From positions 1,860,001 to 1,924,000 of the forward strand of contig NC_091050.1 of assembly GCF_963966145.1 (NCBI RefSeq): a stretch of DNA of 64,000 nt. Reading direction: 5' to 3'. A program made the translations under genes and the position numbers. The notes below the pieces were generated by a model that was not told where the DNA came from, did no database searches, and saw only the letters and a program-made list of their open reading frames with translations. This DNA is from Tenebrio molitor (Eukaryota; Arthropoda; Insecta; Coleoptera; Tenebrionidae). Positions within the stretch are counted from its first letter, which is position 1. Each line of letters starts with the position of its first letter. Shown piece by piece: positions 31,801-42,094 of this stretch.

Positions 31801-34596
31801 TAATTTTGTTCAATACATAGCAGCCTTCATATCCACAGTGACAAAATACTATTCTAGCTACGTTGCCGTTCCATTTTTAAGAAGAATTACAAAGATTTTT
31901 TTACTCCAAAGTAAATCTATTCTTCAAAAAATGGTTTTACGTTATTATTTTCCACAATCATCTACACCATAAATAACAATAAACACTGAACTTTTCTTTT
32001 CGATCTGTATTTGAAGAAAACCCAGTTCAAAGAGTGCACCTTCAGGCCAATGTATGTACTTTCCCCGGCTACCTACGCCCACCCTCTCTCCTCTCCTTTT
32101 TCTGGACGACACAACACGAATATCACAACACACAACATCCATGGGAGGCCATCCGGCCTGGGATTTGAACCCTGCTGACCTCGCGGTGTTGTCGGGAGAG
32201 TGTCGCTCTTCCTTCCACCACACTACCGTCAGCCCCTACTAGACATACACACACATCCACCGCCCGGCGGAGTTTCCTTCCTTCGAAAAAATCCTCCCCC
32301 TTCGGTGGGATTCGAACCCACTAGCGCCGGGACCGCGACCTCGGAGCACTGTCTCCGACAGCCATGCGGCCACCGAGCTACCTTACCTGCTAGTGGTAAA
32401 CTAGGATTTATAGCCCCGCAAGATCTTTAACATAAACTACCATAAAATTTTACGACCTACAACCAAATTGAAAACACAGTACTGAAGTGATCCCCTACAA
32501 CGCTCTGAATTTGGAATTCGCGAATTTTGAGACACCCTGTAGATACCTACCTGAGGTAACACGTTCTGTTTAGTAGAAAATGACAAAATAATTTCGAGTT
32601 TTGAAATTTACCACCCAAAAAATACCAATCATAATCAAGACGGTAATCATAATGACAATAAAGTACTGTGTAAATCGTGTCATGAGTGAGACAACTATGA
32701 AATGTGACATTTCAAATGTCAAAAGTAAAAAAATCAAGTTGTTGAAATAGTTATTTGTATACATTTCATAAACTTTGTGTTAAAAGGAGTGACTCAAATT
32801 AATTTTCTTCGTATTTCTCTGTTTGGTTCTGTCTAAAAAAACTCGTTTTTAGAATGTGCAACAGTCATCTTTTGAAGTTTCAGAAAGTAAAGTTCGACAA
32901 TGTCTTCCTGAAGTCGATTTTTGTTTAACATTATTAAATGGTTAATTGATTTTATCTTCACGTGTCAAATCCAACATGTAGCAATTAAGTTCCGACATAC
33001 CTATTAATACTGTAGTAAATTTGATAACAAAAGTAAATTTACCAACTACGAAGACGTATGTTTTATCCTTTTCTTTCGTATTTTGGAATTTTTTGTCAAG
33101 GATGTTTACGAAATTATTTTATTAATGAGTATCTAGCGGGATCCTTGACAGGAGGTATTTCCGCAGAAGTTTTCTTGGCACAAGAGATATTTTTTGTCTA
33201 ATTATTATTACTGTATAGAATTTAATCTTTACAATGTTTGAATCGTTACGAATGTGTGCTTTACGACTGGTGCACAATAACAATTACCAAATTAGCGAAG
33301 CAACATAAATTGCAGTCCAATTACGTATTATTATTATTATTATTAAATTTGCATTTTAATCAACATCTCATTTTGAATATTAGACTTTCTAATCTAAATA
33401 AATAAGTCAAGGACTTTTTACAAAACAACATAATTATGTTTTTCATAATGTGGTTATAGTGTTAATTTAAATGTAATTAAAGCTAACATTTTATGCGAGA
33501 ATTTTTAAAACACTGATTTACTACCGGTAATTTTTTTTTTAATTATTAAATCACCGACTTAATTTTGGAGTACAGTCACGAACACGGAATTTCGTCAGTC
33601 GTTGTCATTCAACTGACATTAGCTGCAAACCAGGTTTTATATATGTCTAACCCCACTTTTTGACATGGATGTCAATTTGTCAATCATTTTTATTGTGTGT
33701 GACAGAATTTCTGTAACAAAAATTTTAAATGTCAGTCATAATGACAATAAAGCTTAGGCTACACAATTTTTTTCGAATTGACAGTAAAATAACTGACGAA
33801 ATTCCGTGTGATCGTAACTGTACTATTGCGGGCAAAAAAATGGGACATCAAATTTCTGTCAGTTTTGAAAAATTCGATGTAGTTCAAGCTTTATTGTCAT
33901 TTTTTTTGACACTATTCCAGCTGACAGTTTAAAAATTTATTTTATACTTCTATTTTCCTTTTCCAAATGCCCTCTTCTTTTGATAAACGTACATTTTGAT
34001 TGGAACTTTGCATTAAATAAATATTCACTACGTGCTTATTTACAATCATTCCCTACAACCTACAATACTTAATGACAACGTCAATAAATTCAAAGTAGGG
34101 TTAGAATCAGGTAAGGGTTATTTCACATTAAAAGTCAAGACAATGACGTTGATGACTTTTTTTGCCCGCAGTAGTACTCTAGAAGATAATATGAGATTTC
34201 AACAATATCAGCTACGGTAAATGTAATTTTAGAAATGCACAAAAAAATACGAATAATCACTGGCAATTCTCTTGTATTTTTTATGACTATCATGGTTTAG
34301 TTTGTACTGGATGGAGTAAGAATAAAACTGTGTCTTAAAATGAAATTATATTTTAATAAAAAATGCGATAAACTTACCTGTGTTGTTGGAGTTATTTGTT
34401 AGACAACATACTGTTGGTAAGACTGGGGAAATTTTGTTTATAAAAATGTAGACTCACCTGTAGTAGACCTGAGTTGCAAGGCATGTCCGAAGAAGAAATT
34501 CGCCGGAGTCTGTGGGAATTTCCTTAAGACAAATATCCGTTTGATGGCTAACACCCATAAAAAAAGAAAGGGGATAACGTTTGACAGGATGTACAT
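28855..34596 (-). CDS. CYP4: Cytochrome P450, CYP4 family (copy 2)
   Basis: Eight exons: 34596-34458, 30766-30572, 30519-30334, 30199-29850, 29803-29735, 29467-29296, 29241-29068, 29015-28855. They join to 481 residues in one frame. The signature EVDTFMFAGHDTTA, ExxR as KETMR (about 349-352) and the haem loop PFSTGSRNCIG (Cys near 427) are intact. The anchor exon (MYILSNVIPFLFLWVLAIKR) is 3.7 kb away from exon 2. Linking them relies on matching phase-1 splice sites and the alignment RSTT-D-ILNAF versus SSTT-N-LLHTF in copy 1. Intron 1 holds several transposons but no other P450 exon. Role as for copy 1: a likely ER monooxygenase of unknown substrate. Confidence 0.92.
30795..31287. mobile_element. 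Inverted-repeat element in CYP4 intron 1
   Basis: The left end reads GATCAAGAAGAAAACAAATC and the right end is its near reverse complement (TGATTTGTTTTCTTTTTGATC). The whole is about 490 bp. A segment near the left end is found again, inverted, at 59195-59314, next to the same terminal sequence, which confirms a dispersed family. No transposase was seen. Confidence 0.7.
31479..32539. mobile_element. TA-flanked 1.06-kb inverted-repeat element carrying a SINE
   Basis: Terminal inverted repeats of about 38 bp start CAGGGTGTCTCAAAATTCGC, with TA at 31477-31478 and 32540-32541. The interior has no transposase frame but includes a tRNA-derived dimeric unit on the minus strand (about 32030-32390). 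It lies in intron 1 of CYP4 copy 2. Confidence 0.88.
32030..32390 (-). mobile_element. Dimeric tRNA-derived SINE
   Basis: On the minus strand one unit has an A box (TAGCTCGGTGG) and B box (GGTTCGAATCC), with the length of a tRNA-like head (about 32310-32384). A second head downstream has TAGTGTGGTGG and GGGTTCAAATCC. Two tRNA-like units in tandem, without proper cloverleaf stems or a terminator at the usual place, point to a SINE and not to tRNA genes. Confidence 0.7.
33573..33820. mobile_element. TA-flanked MITE, copy 3 (248 bp)
   Basis: Starts CAGTCACGAACACGGAATTT and ends with the inverted sequence. TA at 33571-33572 and 33821-33822. Homologous throughout to 10859-11113, including the TATATNTCTAACCCCAC and CAATAAAGCTTAGGCTACAC blocks. 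Confidence 0.87.
33823..34174. mobile_element. TA-flanked inverted-repeat element (352 bp) abutting the MITE
   Basis: CTATTGCGGGCAAAAAAA at the left mirrors TTTTTTTGCCCGCAGTAG at the right. TA flanks are 33821-33822 (shared with the MITE) and 34175-34176. Its left end resembles that of the 89-bp element that follows the other MITE copy (CTATCGGATAGCAAAAAAA). Confidence 0.7.
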
Positions 34597-36998
34597 GTTT
34601 CGCTGGTCGAACGTAGTAGATGATTGTTAAAATCGCTCGTATCCAGTTGGTAAGGTAAAAAAAAAGTGATGCCGTGATAGTTACTCTCGACCCTCGATCT
34701 GAATTCTACTATGAAAATCAAAAGAAAACCGCGAAAGTTGTTGCACTTTTCGCAACATTTAAATTGTCATTCAAAAACACTGTGGAATGTCAATGACATC
34801 AAGACTAACTAAAAACAACTTCCTCATGTTATTAGTGTTGCTACGGTGATTGTGAAGTAAAAAAAATGCTACAAATTTGCGATTTTTTCAGTCACGATTG
34901 AAATGCAAATTGAAGAAAATATGCTGTTGTAGTAATTATGCTAAATATTGCAAAATATTAATATATGATATACCGAGGCGGAAAGTATTCCATTTCTGTC
35001 GAGAGAAGAAAATTAACTAAAATATAAAAAAATAAACTATTCAAATTATTAAAAATAAAGAAGAAAACGAGCTATGGTTTACCGAGAGGCTTGCCTCGAG
35101 GTGAACTAGTTCTCGAGACACAGGAATAGTCCTTTCGCCAAGGTTTGTATACTATTTTATTCACAATCAGTCATTTAATAAAACAAGCAACATTATAACA
35201 ATAAAAAATAAATAAAAACCAACCCAATATTATCGTTTATTTTGGCAAAATATTGACACTTAGCAGGCACTAAACGATTTAGATTGTATTAAATTTTAGT
35301 TTCAAAAGTCAAACCAAATTAACATTTGCTCAGATTTTTTAACAAACAAAATTTGCGATGGTGAAATAGAGTGTACACCCCCAGAATTGCGGGAATCCGC
35401 ACGAAAATCAACACTCAACCTCTAACCTGAGAAAAGCAAACTACCATACGAAAAAACGTACAGATTTTCGCGCCTGGTGCGATAGTAACGCCCCCACAGG
35501 TTGGAAATGGTTTCATTTCTGACGGATTACGTCTCATTACTGATTCTTTTTTTACTATTTCTGACCGGTTCAAGTGTAGACGTGGAATCGTTCACTTTCC
35601 AACTTCTAAGGGGTTCGAAAAGCTCTGTTACTAACTAATTGTGAATAATAGTAGATTACGTTACGAGTTCAGAAAAGTGATAGTTTACTATACTAAGGAC
35701 AACGTAACATTTTATCTGCCCCGCCCATTACATTTTCTTAGTTACCAATCAAATGGGTTGTTAAGACGATCTGATTTACACAGAAAAAAATTTTGACATT
35801 CGAATTGTCTTAATGACATTTTATTTTTTAAAACCTAAAACAATAATTGTGGACCTGACAGCAAAATGTTAACCTTAACTTTTTTACGTGGCAAGTGTGA
35901 TGAAAAATTATACAGATTGAATCTGGCTTTGATTCTCATTGGTCAATTTATGTGGGCCGAGCAGATAAAAAGTTATAACGGCAATAATGAGTATGGCAAG
36001 TTTAAGTACGAGCGTTAGCGAGTTCTTAAATGCCATACGAGTCCAGTAAAATCACTTTTCTGACGAGGAGCGTATACTATTTTTCGCATTATGAGTGTTA
36101 AAATTTGTTCGTAAAAAAGTTGAATATGTATTACTCAAAATTTATGTTGTAAAGTGACCTATTACTGTACGATTTTGAGTACAGTAATATAGTTCATTAC
36201 TGTACAAAATGCGAAACAAATCTATTACGCAATATCCTGATTTTTTTTTGCTCCACAGCTCCAACCTTTGTCCATTGAATGTAGTAAATAGAGCTTCATT
36301 TCATAAAATGCACTTAGAATAAGTAATTGGATTATGTACTTAATTTAATGTTTCTCATTCGAAAAATTGTTGATTCTAACATAATTAATTTCCAACTGAA
36401 TATTTGTTTTTTTTTATTAACAATTTTCAAACTTTTATAGATCGAATAAAATGCATTTTTTATTTTGTTTTATTAACCATAGATGCTTTCGTTTTGATCG
36501 TCATAAAAAATTAATTCCCGGCGCATCCACCATTTTGTCATTTTAAAATTGGCGCTTTTTCAGGTTAATTATCACAAGGGGACAAAACAATCGACAGACA
36601 TTTTTTAAAATATATTTTATTAACTCTTTGACGATACATTTTTCGATTTTCGAAAAGTTTGCGTAACAGTACAAAGTTCTTTTTATTCAAAATAGCAACA
36701 AATCCAGCCTCCCATCTACGCTCTTTTTTTATTTACACGTACCAGTAGAGAATTTGACAGACTCCTAGATATGACGTCATCATGACATTAGAGAGCGATA
36801 AATGTTGAAATTCAAACATATTTTGATACACAACGTACCAAGAAAAATAATGAACAAGTAGTCTCCACTTCTGTATCTATGAATGTGATTATGTTGTTAA
36901 AAATATCAGTCGGTAAAATCACAAAAAACGAATAACGTGAATTAATTACTTAGGACGGGAAAGTGTTAAATAACAAATGCAAAGAAAGGTAAATCGTT
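34597..36998. other. Intergenic stretch between CYP4 copy 2 and brn
   Basis: The first few hundred bases should hold the CYP4 promoter; no clear motif stands out. A foldback with a CGAGCGTTAGCGAG centre lies near 35983-36042. The rest is AT-rich with no coding region. The brn 3' UTR probably extends below 36999. Confidence 0.45.
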
Positions 36999-38051
36999 TC
37001 AAGCTTGCCCCAACCCCCGTTGTTCGGTCCACACGGTTAACATTTCTTTGGAGTCTTCGTATCCGTGAGACGCCACCACATACTTGTAATCCTGGGGGTC
37101 ATACTTCAACTTGCCAAAATAAAATTCATTACAGTGGAACGGCTCTATCTTACACTTGTAGGCCAACAGACCGACGTAAATATCGTCGAAGCGAAAGTGT
37201 TGGGTGTAGAAACTGGCGTAATACATGTCGAGCAGCGCCTCCCTCGACAACACGTAGGCCCCCGCTGTGACGTAAGGGGGCCATAGGTCGTACGGGTACT
37301 CCTCCAGAGACACGTACCATTTGCTAGTCCGGTGTCTGTGGGGCGAGGATCTGAACACAAACCCGGTATAAAGCACGACGGCCTCGTCCAGGTCGAAGTC
37401 GAACTGGCTGAGCCTCCTCCCGATGGGTTCGAGGTAGCGCGGATAATTTGCGGGGTTCCGGATGAAGCGCAACAGATTTTTCGTGGAAACGTAATAGTCG
37501 TCGTCCACGAACATGTAGAACCGCGCGTTCGGGCAGTATCTGGTCGCCCAGGTGAACCCCATCATGGTCTTGAAGGTGTTGTTGTAGTAGTCGTCGAGGA
37601 AATCGGCTTGGATCAAGTCGTTGAACTCTCGGTCTTCTCGGTCGATCTCTTTTTGCAACTCGTTTGTCGTCTGACCGACGAGGAAAACCGTGCGGATCTC
37701 CACGTCGGAGAAGCGCCGCTCGAAGCCCCAACTGCTGCGGATGGCCACGCGCCGCTTCCAGTTCTGGGGGGCGGTTTTAACTAAGAACACCAGTCGGAGG
37801 GACTCCACGTTCTTGCACTTATCGATGTGTGCCAGTGTGAAAGTGAAGTTGTAGAAATTTATCGGGGGGACGTGAGGGGTGACGTTAGCGCGGAGTTGCT
37901 CGACGAAATTTTGAATGTCTCCGTCGTACGGGTAGTGGAATTTCTTGGCGAAGTCTCTCTCGAACAAGTGCGTAAACACGCCGCAATAAAATAACAGGAA
38001 CAAAAAGGTGCAAACGTACAACACATTTTTCGGTTTCTTTACCGTCAACAT
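36999..38051 (-). CDS. brn: Brainiac-like beta-1,3-N-acetylglucosaminyltransferase
   Basis: A 350-residue Golgi type II protein in a single exon (family GT31). In Drosophila, Brainiac adds GlcNAc beta-1,3 to mannose on the core glycosphingolipid, needed for Notch/EGFR-related epithelial signalling (established). Visible features: a short cytoplasmic tail, a membrane anchor around residues 10-28, then the brainiac-type THLFERDFAKKFHYP segment. The GT31 motifs are RVAIRSSWGFE, FVDDDYYVS (the DxD metal site), SKWYVSLEEYPYDLWPPYVT and FDDIYVG. The brainiac-specific segments argue against the generic B3GALT paralogues. N-glycosylation sequons (NVT, NFT) occur in the stem. It is divergent from PDE12, with 394 bases between starts. 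Confidence 0.93.
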   Translation of the reverse strand: MLTVKKPKNVLYVCTFLFLLFYCGVFTHLFERDFAKKFHYPYDGDIQNFVEQLRANVTPHVPPINFYNFTFTLAHIDKCKNVESLRLVFLVKTAPQNWKRRVAIRSSWGFERRFSDVEIRTVFLVGQTTNELQKEIDREDREFNDLIQADFLDDYYNNTFKTMMGFTWATRYCPNARFYMFVDDDYYVSTKNLLRFIRNPANYPRYLEPIGRRLSQFDFDLDEAVVLYTGFVFRSSPHRHRTSKWYVSLEEYPYDLWPPYVTAGAYVLSREALLDMYYASFYTQHFRFDDIYVGLLAYKCKIEPFHCNEFYFGKLKYDPQDYKYVVASHGYEDSKEMLTVWTEQRGLGQA

Positions 38052-38445
38052 AATTGATTAATTTGATTAAAATTAACGGACTACATCTTTCGGGGAAAAG
38101 TGAGGTTAGGTCGCTTTGTTTTTATCGATAATGTCAACGTGTCGGCGACGTTCCCGTAACAACTTCCTTCAAGATTTTTATTAATTTTGAGACTCGCAAC
38201 GTTTAAGAACAAAACTGACGGCATTAACGAGTTTAAAATTGATTTTTCATTTTTATTTCAGCTGTGGGGGTACAACACAAAGAGTTGTCAGGAGGGAAGC
38301 GACTAAGGGAACGCCTCGAGTTGACAGATCGCCACCTGACTTAACCTCAATCCAGCCCAAAACAGCCGAAAACGCCTCAAATGTTGCACTTTTCGCATTA
38401 GCATCACTCCTGTTGAACAAATCGTTCCCGACTTAACAATCCCAA
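38052..38445. promoter_or_regulatory. Shared divergent promoter region of brn and PDE12
   Basis: Only 394 bases separate the two start codons on opposite strands, so both promoters and 5' UTRs must lie here unless a UTR intron exists. No TATA box is obvious. A GC-richer block near 38260-38420 adjoins PDE12. Confidence 0.6.
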
Positions 38446-40406
38446 ATGATTTTGACACCTTTCAAGCACTTAAAGTACTTTCGTCTGCGCCACCTCCACC
38501 AGCACATCTGCAAGATGAATCGAGCCTATTTGAGGCATTTAACCGACGACGAAAAATTCGAATTGACTTTCCAGTACGTAGACCCAACCGTGCGAGTAGA
38601 CAGACAATTCAATTTCTGCCGGCGAGCCTCCGAAACCGTGTCCTCGTTCAGCCAACGTGTGGCCGCCAATATCGATAAAGTCGTCAAAAAAAAGTCCAAA
38701 AACCCGAACCAAGCACCCGTGGAGGTGTCCGTGAGCGTGAACGGGAACTTGGTAGGCGACGAGAATGTTTTGTGCAGAGACATCTTCGCTCTATCGTCCG
38801 ACAAAGTGACTCTGAACGTGTGCGGTCACCAGTTCGAAGTGGTGATAAACTCGCCCTGGGTCAATTGTGTGACTCTACCCGGCTCGATCTTGGCCGGTTT
38901 TCCGGTCTACCCGCTCAAATTCGAGACCGTCTACGCGGACCGACAATTGTCTGAGTTCACTTGGTACAAATCTCCAAATAAAAATCAGTGGATTCACGTG
39001 GGGGACGGTTTCGTGTATGACACTTGCAACAGCGACGTTGGGGCGTTTTTGAAGCTGAGCTGTTTACCCAAAAGCGGAGATTTGGAAGGACCAAGAGCTG
39101 AAGCTGTTTCCAGTGTGCAAGTCCAAGCGGGACCCGGATTTTGCCCGTTCGAGACGCGACACCACTTCACCAAGGACAAGTGTCAAGGGGACACGTGAGT
39201 CAGAACTTGTAGAGTCGATTCGGTTATTCAAACGGCGGTTATAGGTTCCGCGTGGTGTCCTACAACATCCTAGCAGATTTGTATTGCGATTCTGACTTCA
39301 CCAGAGAAGTTCTCCACCCTTACTGTCCTCCATACGCCCTCGCGATCGACTACAGGAAACAATTGTTCATCAAAGAAATTAAAGGTTCGCTCGCGGGTCC
39401 CCTCAATAGTCGACTTTTATTTTTTCTTTGTCGTTCGATTTAGGTTTTAACGCGGACATCATTTGTTTGCAAGAAGTTGACAGAAAGATCTACAACTACG
39501 ACCTACAACCTCTCTTCGAGCAGCTGGATTATGATTCGGATTTTTGCATCAAGGGAGGCCTCGTGGCCGAGGGATTGGCGTGTTTCTACAACAAAAATCG
39601 ATTCAAGCGATTGGAAACCTTCAGATTGGTGCTTTCCGACGAGCTCAACTCAAACCAACTGTTTTCGGATATTTGGGAAATAGTTGAAACTAATCAAGAG
39701 TTGAGCGCTCGAATTCTAAACAGATCCACTGTTTTGCAAGTGAATATTTTGGAGTCGCTGGATAGAAATGAAGTTTTGGTTGTGGGGAACACACATTTGT
39801 ACTTCCATCCAGACGCTGATCACATCAGGTTGTTGCAGGGGGCTGCGATCATTCGCTACTTGGAACACATCATGGACAGGTTCAGAAACGAGGTGATTAT
39901 TTTTAATCGGAAGTGATGAAAGTTTAACTGGGGTGTTTCAGTTTGGTAAGAGGTTGTCGTTGGTGCTTTGTGGGGATTTCAACAGCGTGCCAGAGTGCGG
40001 CATTTATCAGTTGTACACCACCGGGAGCGTGCCAGAGGACCACGTAGACTTCCAAAGCAGTAAGTAATACGTCTGTAGCGGTGGTTATTAATTTTACATG
40101 GACTTTCGGAACACTTGTAGTGTATTTACAAAAAAAAAAATTCTTCCAGACCTCCAGCAAGCGGTGAGGGTGCCCTTGCAGCAGTCTCTTCGCTTGAAGA
40201 GCGCCTGCGGCACCCCCAAGTACACCAACTTCACGGCCGGCTTCGCCGACTGCCTCGACTACATCTACTGCGAAGCGGCCAACTTTGACGTGGTGCAGGT
40301 GGTTCCCCTGCCCAGCCACGAGGAGCTGAGCCAGCACACCGCGCTCCCGAGCGTGGTTTTCCCCTCAGACCACGTGTCGCTCGTGTCCGACCTGAAATGG
40401 ACGTGA
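38446..40406 (+). CDS. PDE12: 2',5'-phosphodiesterase 12 (mitochondrial)
   Basis: Five exons: 38446-39194, 39245-39384, 39444-39892, 39942-40059, 40150-40406, making 570 residues. PDE12 removes 2',5'-oligoadenylates and trims poly(A) tails of mitochondrial RNAs in the matrix (established in mammals). The N-terminus (MILTPFKHLKYFRLRHLHQH) is basic and lacks acidic residues, as in a presequence. The C-terminal half is the exonuclease-endonuclease-phosphatase fold, with motifs RVVSYNILAD, IICLQEVD (metal-binding Glu), GNTHLYFHPDADHIRL, LCGDFNSVPECG and FPSDHVSLVSDL (catalytic Asp-His). A second Met at 38515 would remove the presequence. Exon 2 ends with a weak GTTCGC donor, supported by frame and by the restored KGFNADIICL. 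Confidence 0.95.
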
Positions 40407-40411
40407 ATAAA
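40406..40411 (+). terminator. Poly(A) signal AATAAA overlapping the PDE12 stop codon
   Basis: The last base of the TGA is the first A of AATAAA. The PDE12 3' UTR would then be very short, ending near or inside the converging gene that stops at 40419. Confidence 0.55.
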
Positions 40412-40418
40412 GGAAATA

Positions 40419-40774
40419 TCACGGGTGCATCGGATTTATTATTTCAGACACGTTGTACAGAGTCCCGTTGGTAAAGTAGTCAATCGCGGTGACGGCCACC
40501 ACGACCATGCTGACGCACAAGCCGTAGATCAGAAACAAGAAGGTGATGTAAAAGACGAGCAAGAGACCTGGAATTGAGGGTTTTGAGTGAACGGAGGGAC
40601 GTGAGAGAGCGACGGACACCAGCTCGTCGCGGTCCTGTTGCAAGCGGTGCCGTCCTCCCAGTTGCACACGTAGCGCTTGAACGCTTGGTACTTGGTGATG
40701 TTGTCGGGTTTCCGGTCGAAGTAGAACTCGCTCTTAGTGCTGGTGGTGCTCGGAACGTTTCGCAGGTAGCGCAT
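40419..40774 (-). CDS. Na+/K+-ATPase beta-like short membrane protein, no ectodomain (101 aa)
   Basis: Two exons, 40774-40618 and 40567-40419. The tail ends in RYVCNW...CNRTATSW, matching the beta-subunit signature before the membrane (GRTAASW in the full gene at 55545). It is followed by a membrane span (LLLVFYITFLFLIYGLCVSM) and only about 35 residues with two sequons (NGT, NVS) before a stop. The intron falls in phase 1 right after SW, exactly where the beta genes have theirs, which supports common descent. The donor (GTCCGT) is weak. Normal beta subunits carry a roughly 230-residue disulphide-linked ectodomain needed for pump assembly; it is absent here. Role unknown. Confidence 0.65.
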
Positions 40775-41682
40775 TTTGCAAAATGACAGACAAAAAGGGT
40801 TAGTTCAAGGTTCAATCTGACAAGAGGTAACAGAACCCCAGGAAATGGCCCGATTATGATTATTAGTTATCGATTATTTTAAATATCACCTTGAAAGTAT
40901 TCTGCTATTTTGACAGATTCGCTCAATTTGTCAGCATAAATTACAGCGCAACAACAACAAAAAATGAAAATTATGGAAGAAATAAAACTATTCAGGGCAC
41001 AAATCTAACCACATTTACGTTAAAAAATTGTAAAAAAAAAACTGAAATACAACTTTTTATCGTGTCTTAAACAAGACCTCACTAAACGGACTAGTCTGTG
41101 ATTCTTGCCTTTGTAGTATTTTTTTTTATACGGTTGGCACATCTGCAGAAATTTTGAATCGTTGACGTTCACGAAAATTATTCAAGTTAAAATTGTTCAG
41201 ATTTGTTTATCTGGTGCCAAATTAATGACGAATTGTGAACATATTTTGATTTAGTGAGTGCCGTATGTGTTCCGCGTATTCCATATGTTGCAGAGCGAGA
41301 AATTTATTCGTGATGAGGTAAGTGAGGTTATGTTCATCTCGCAATCCTATGCTTTTTCCAACAAAATTATTTGCCTCCGGGTTTGTGTTATGGATTCATG
41401 TTTACCACGTGAGACAACGTGTTCTTGCAAGTTTTCGTGAGAATTGGAGTTTGCGCACAAAACCCAAATGGTTAGGGTTCAAATATGGCGCTGTCAGTTA
41501 GGCAGGAGTACAGAATGCGTCGAATAAGTGGATTTCTTCGCAAATAGTCCAGTTGAGCGTTGGAGTCCGGACAGAAATGCTACTAGAGTGATCTAAAAAT
41601 AACGAGGAAGAAGACAATAACGATATATTAAAAATATTTACAAAGAATCGTATAAAACTGACAACACTTCTTCCGTAAGATA

Positions 41683-42094
41683 CTAAATGTATTCGGGCTC
41701 CTTCGTCAGGGAGTCCTTGTTGATGACCGGCGTGAGCGCGTACGTCTTGATGCAGAATATCATGATGAGCATCATTCCATAAAACAAGGCGACTATCACG
41801 CCCGCAAACACGGAATAGAACACCACTATGAAAACTGAAACGAATCTTTTAGTAAACGTTACGTCCCGGCCGCCAGATCGTACGCCAGCTGGTCCCGGTC
41901 CTGTAACAAACCGTGCGCTCGGTGCTGTTCCAAAAGAACAACTTGGTGGCTTCCCATTTGGTCAGTTTGATGTTGGCGTTGGACTTCCTCAGCTGGTCGA
42001 GTTCTGCGCTGGTGTACTGACTCAAGTCCCTCGAGCTCTGGGGGCCAGGATGGTGAGGAGACTGCAGGTCTCGGTGGGAGGAGGCGTCGGGCAT
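41683..42094 (-). CDS. Second Na+/K+-ATPase beta-like short membrane protein (120 aa)
   Basis: Two exons, 42094-41884 and 41834-41683. A 70-residue hydrophilic tail ends CYRTGTSW, then a membrane span (VVFYSVFAGVIVALFYGMML) and a short C-terminus ending EPEYI. The phase-1 intron after SW (donor GTACGA, acceptor TTTCAG) matches the neighbouring short gene and the two beta genes downstream. It lies in tandem with 40419-40774 on the same strand, about 900 bases upstream of it, so local duplication is likely. The ectodomain with its three disulphides is missing. Similarity to true beta subunits is confined to the RTxxSW motif and the membrane region, so distant homology is inferred. Confidence 0.65.

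Noticed and set aside
32310..32384. tRNA gene on the minus strand
   Set aside because: A and B boxes are present, but acceptor and anticodon stems do not form properly and a second head follows; it is a SINE.
34458..34596. Stand-alone P450 fragment
   Set aside because: Phase, donor and alignment to copy 1 show it is the anchor exon of CYP4 copy 2.
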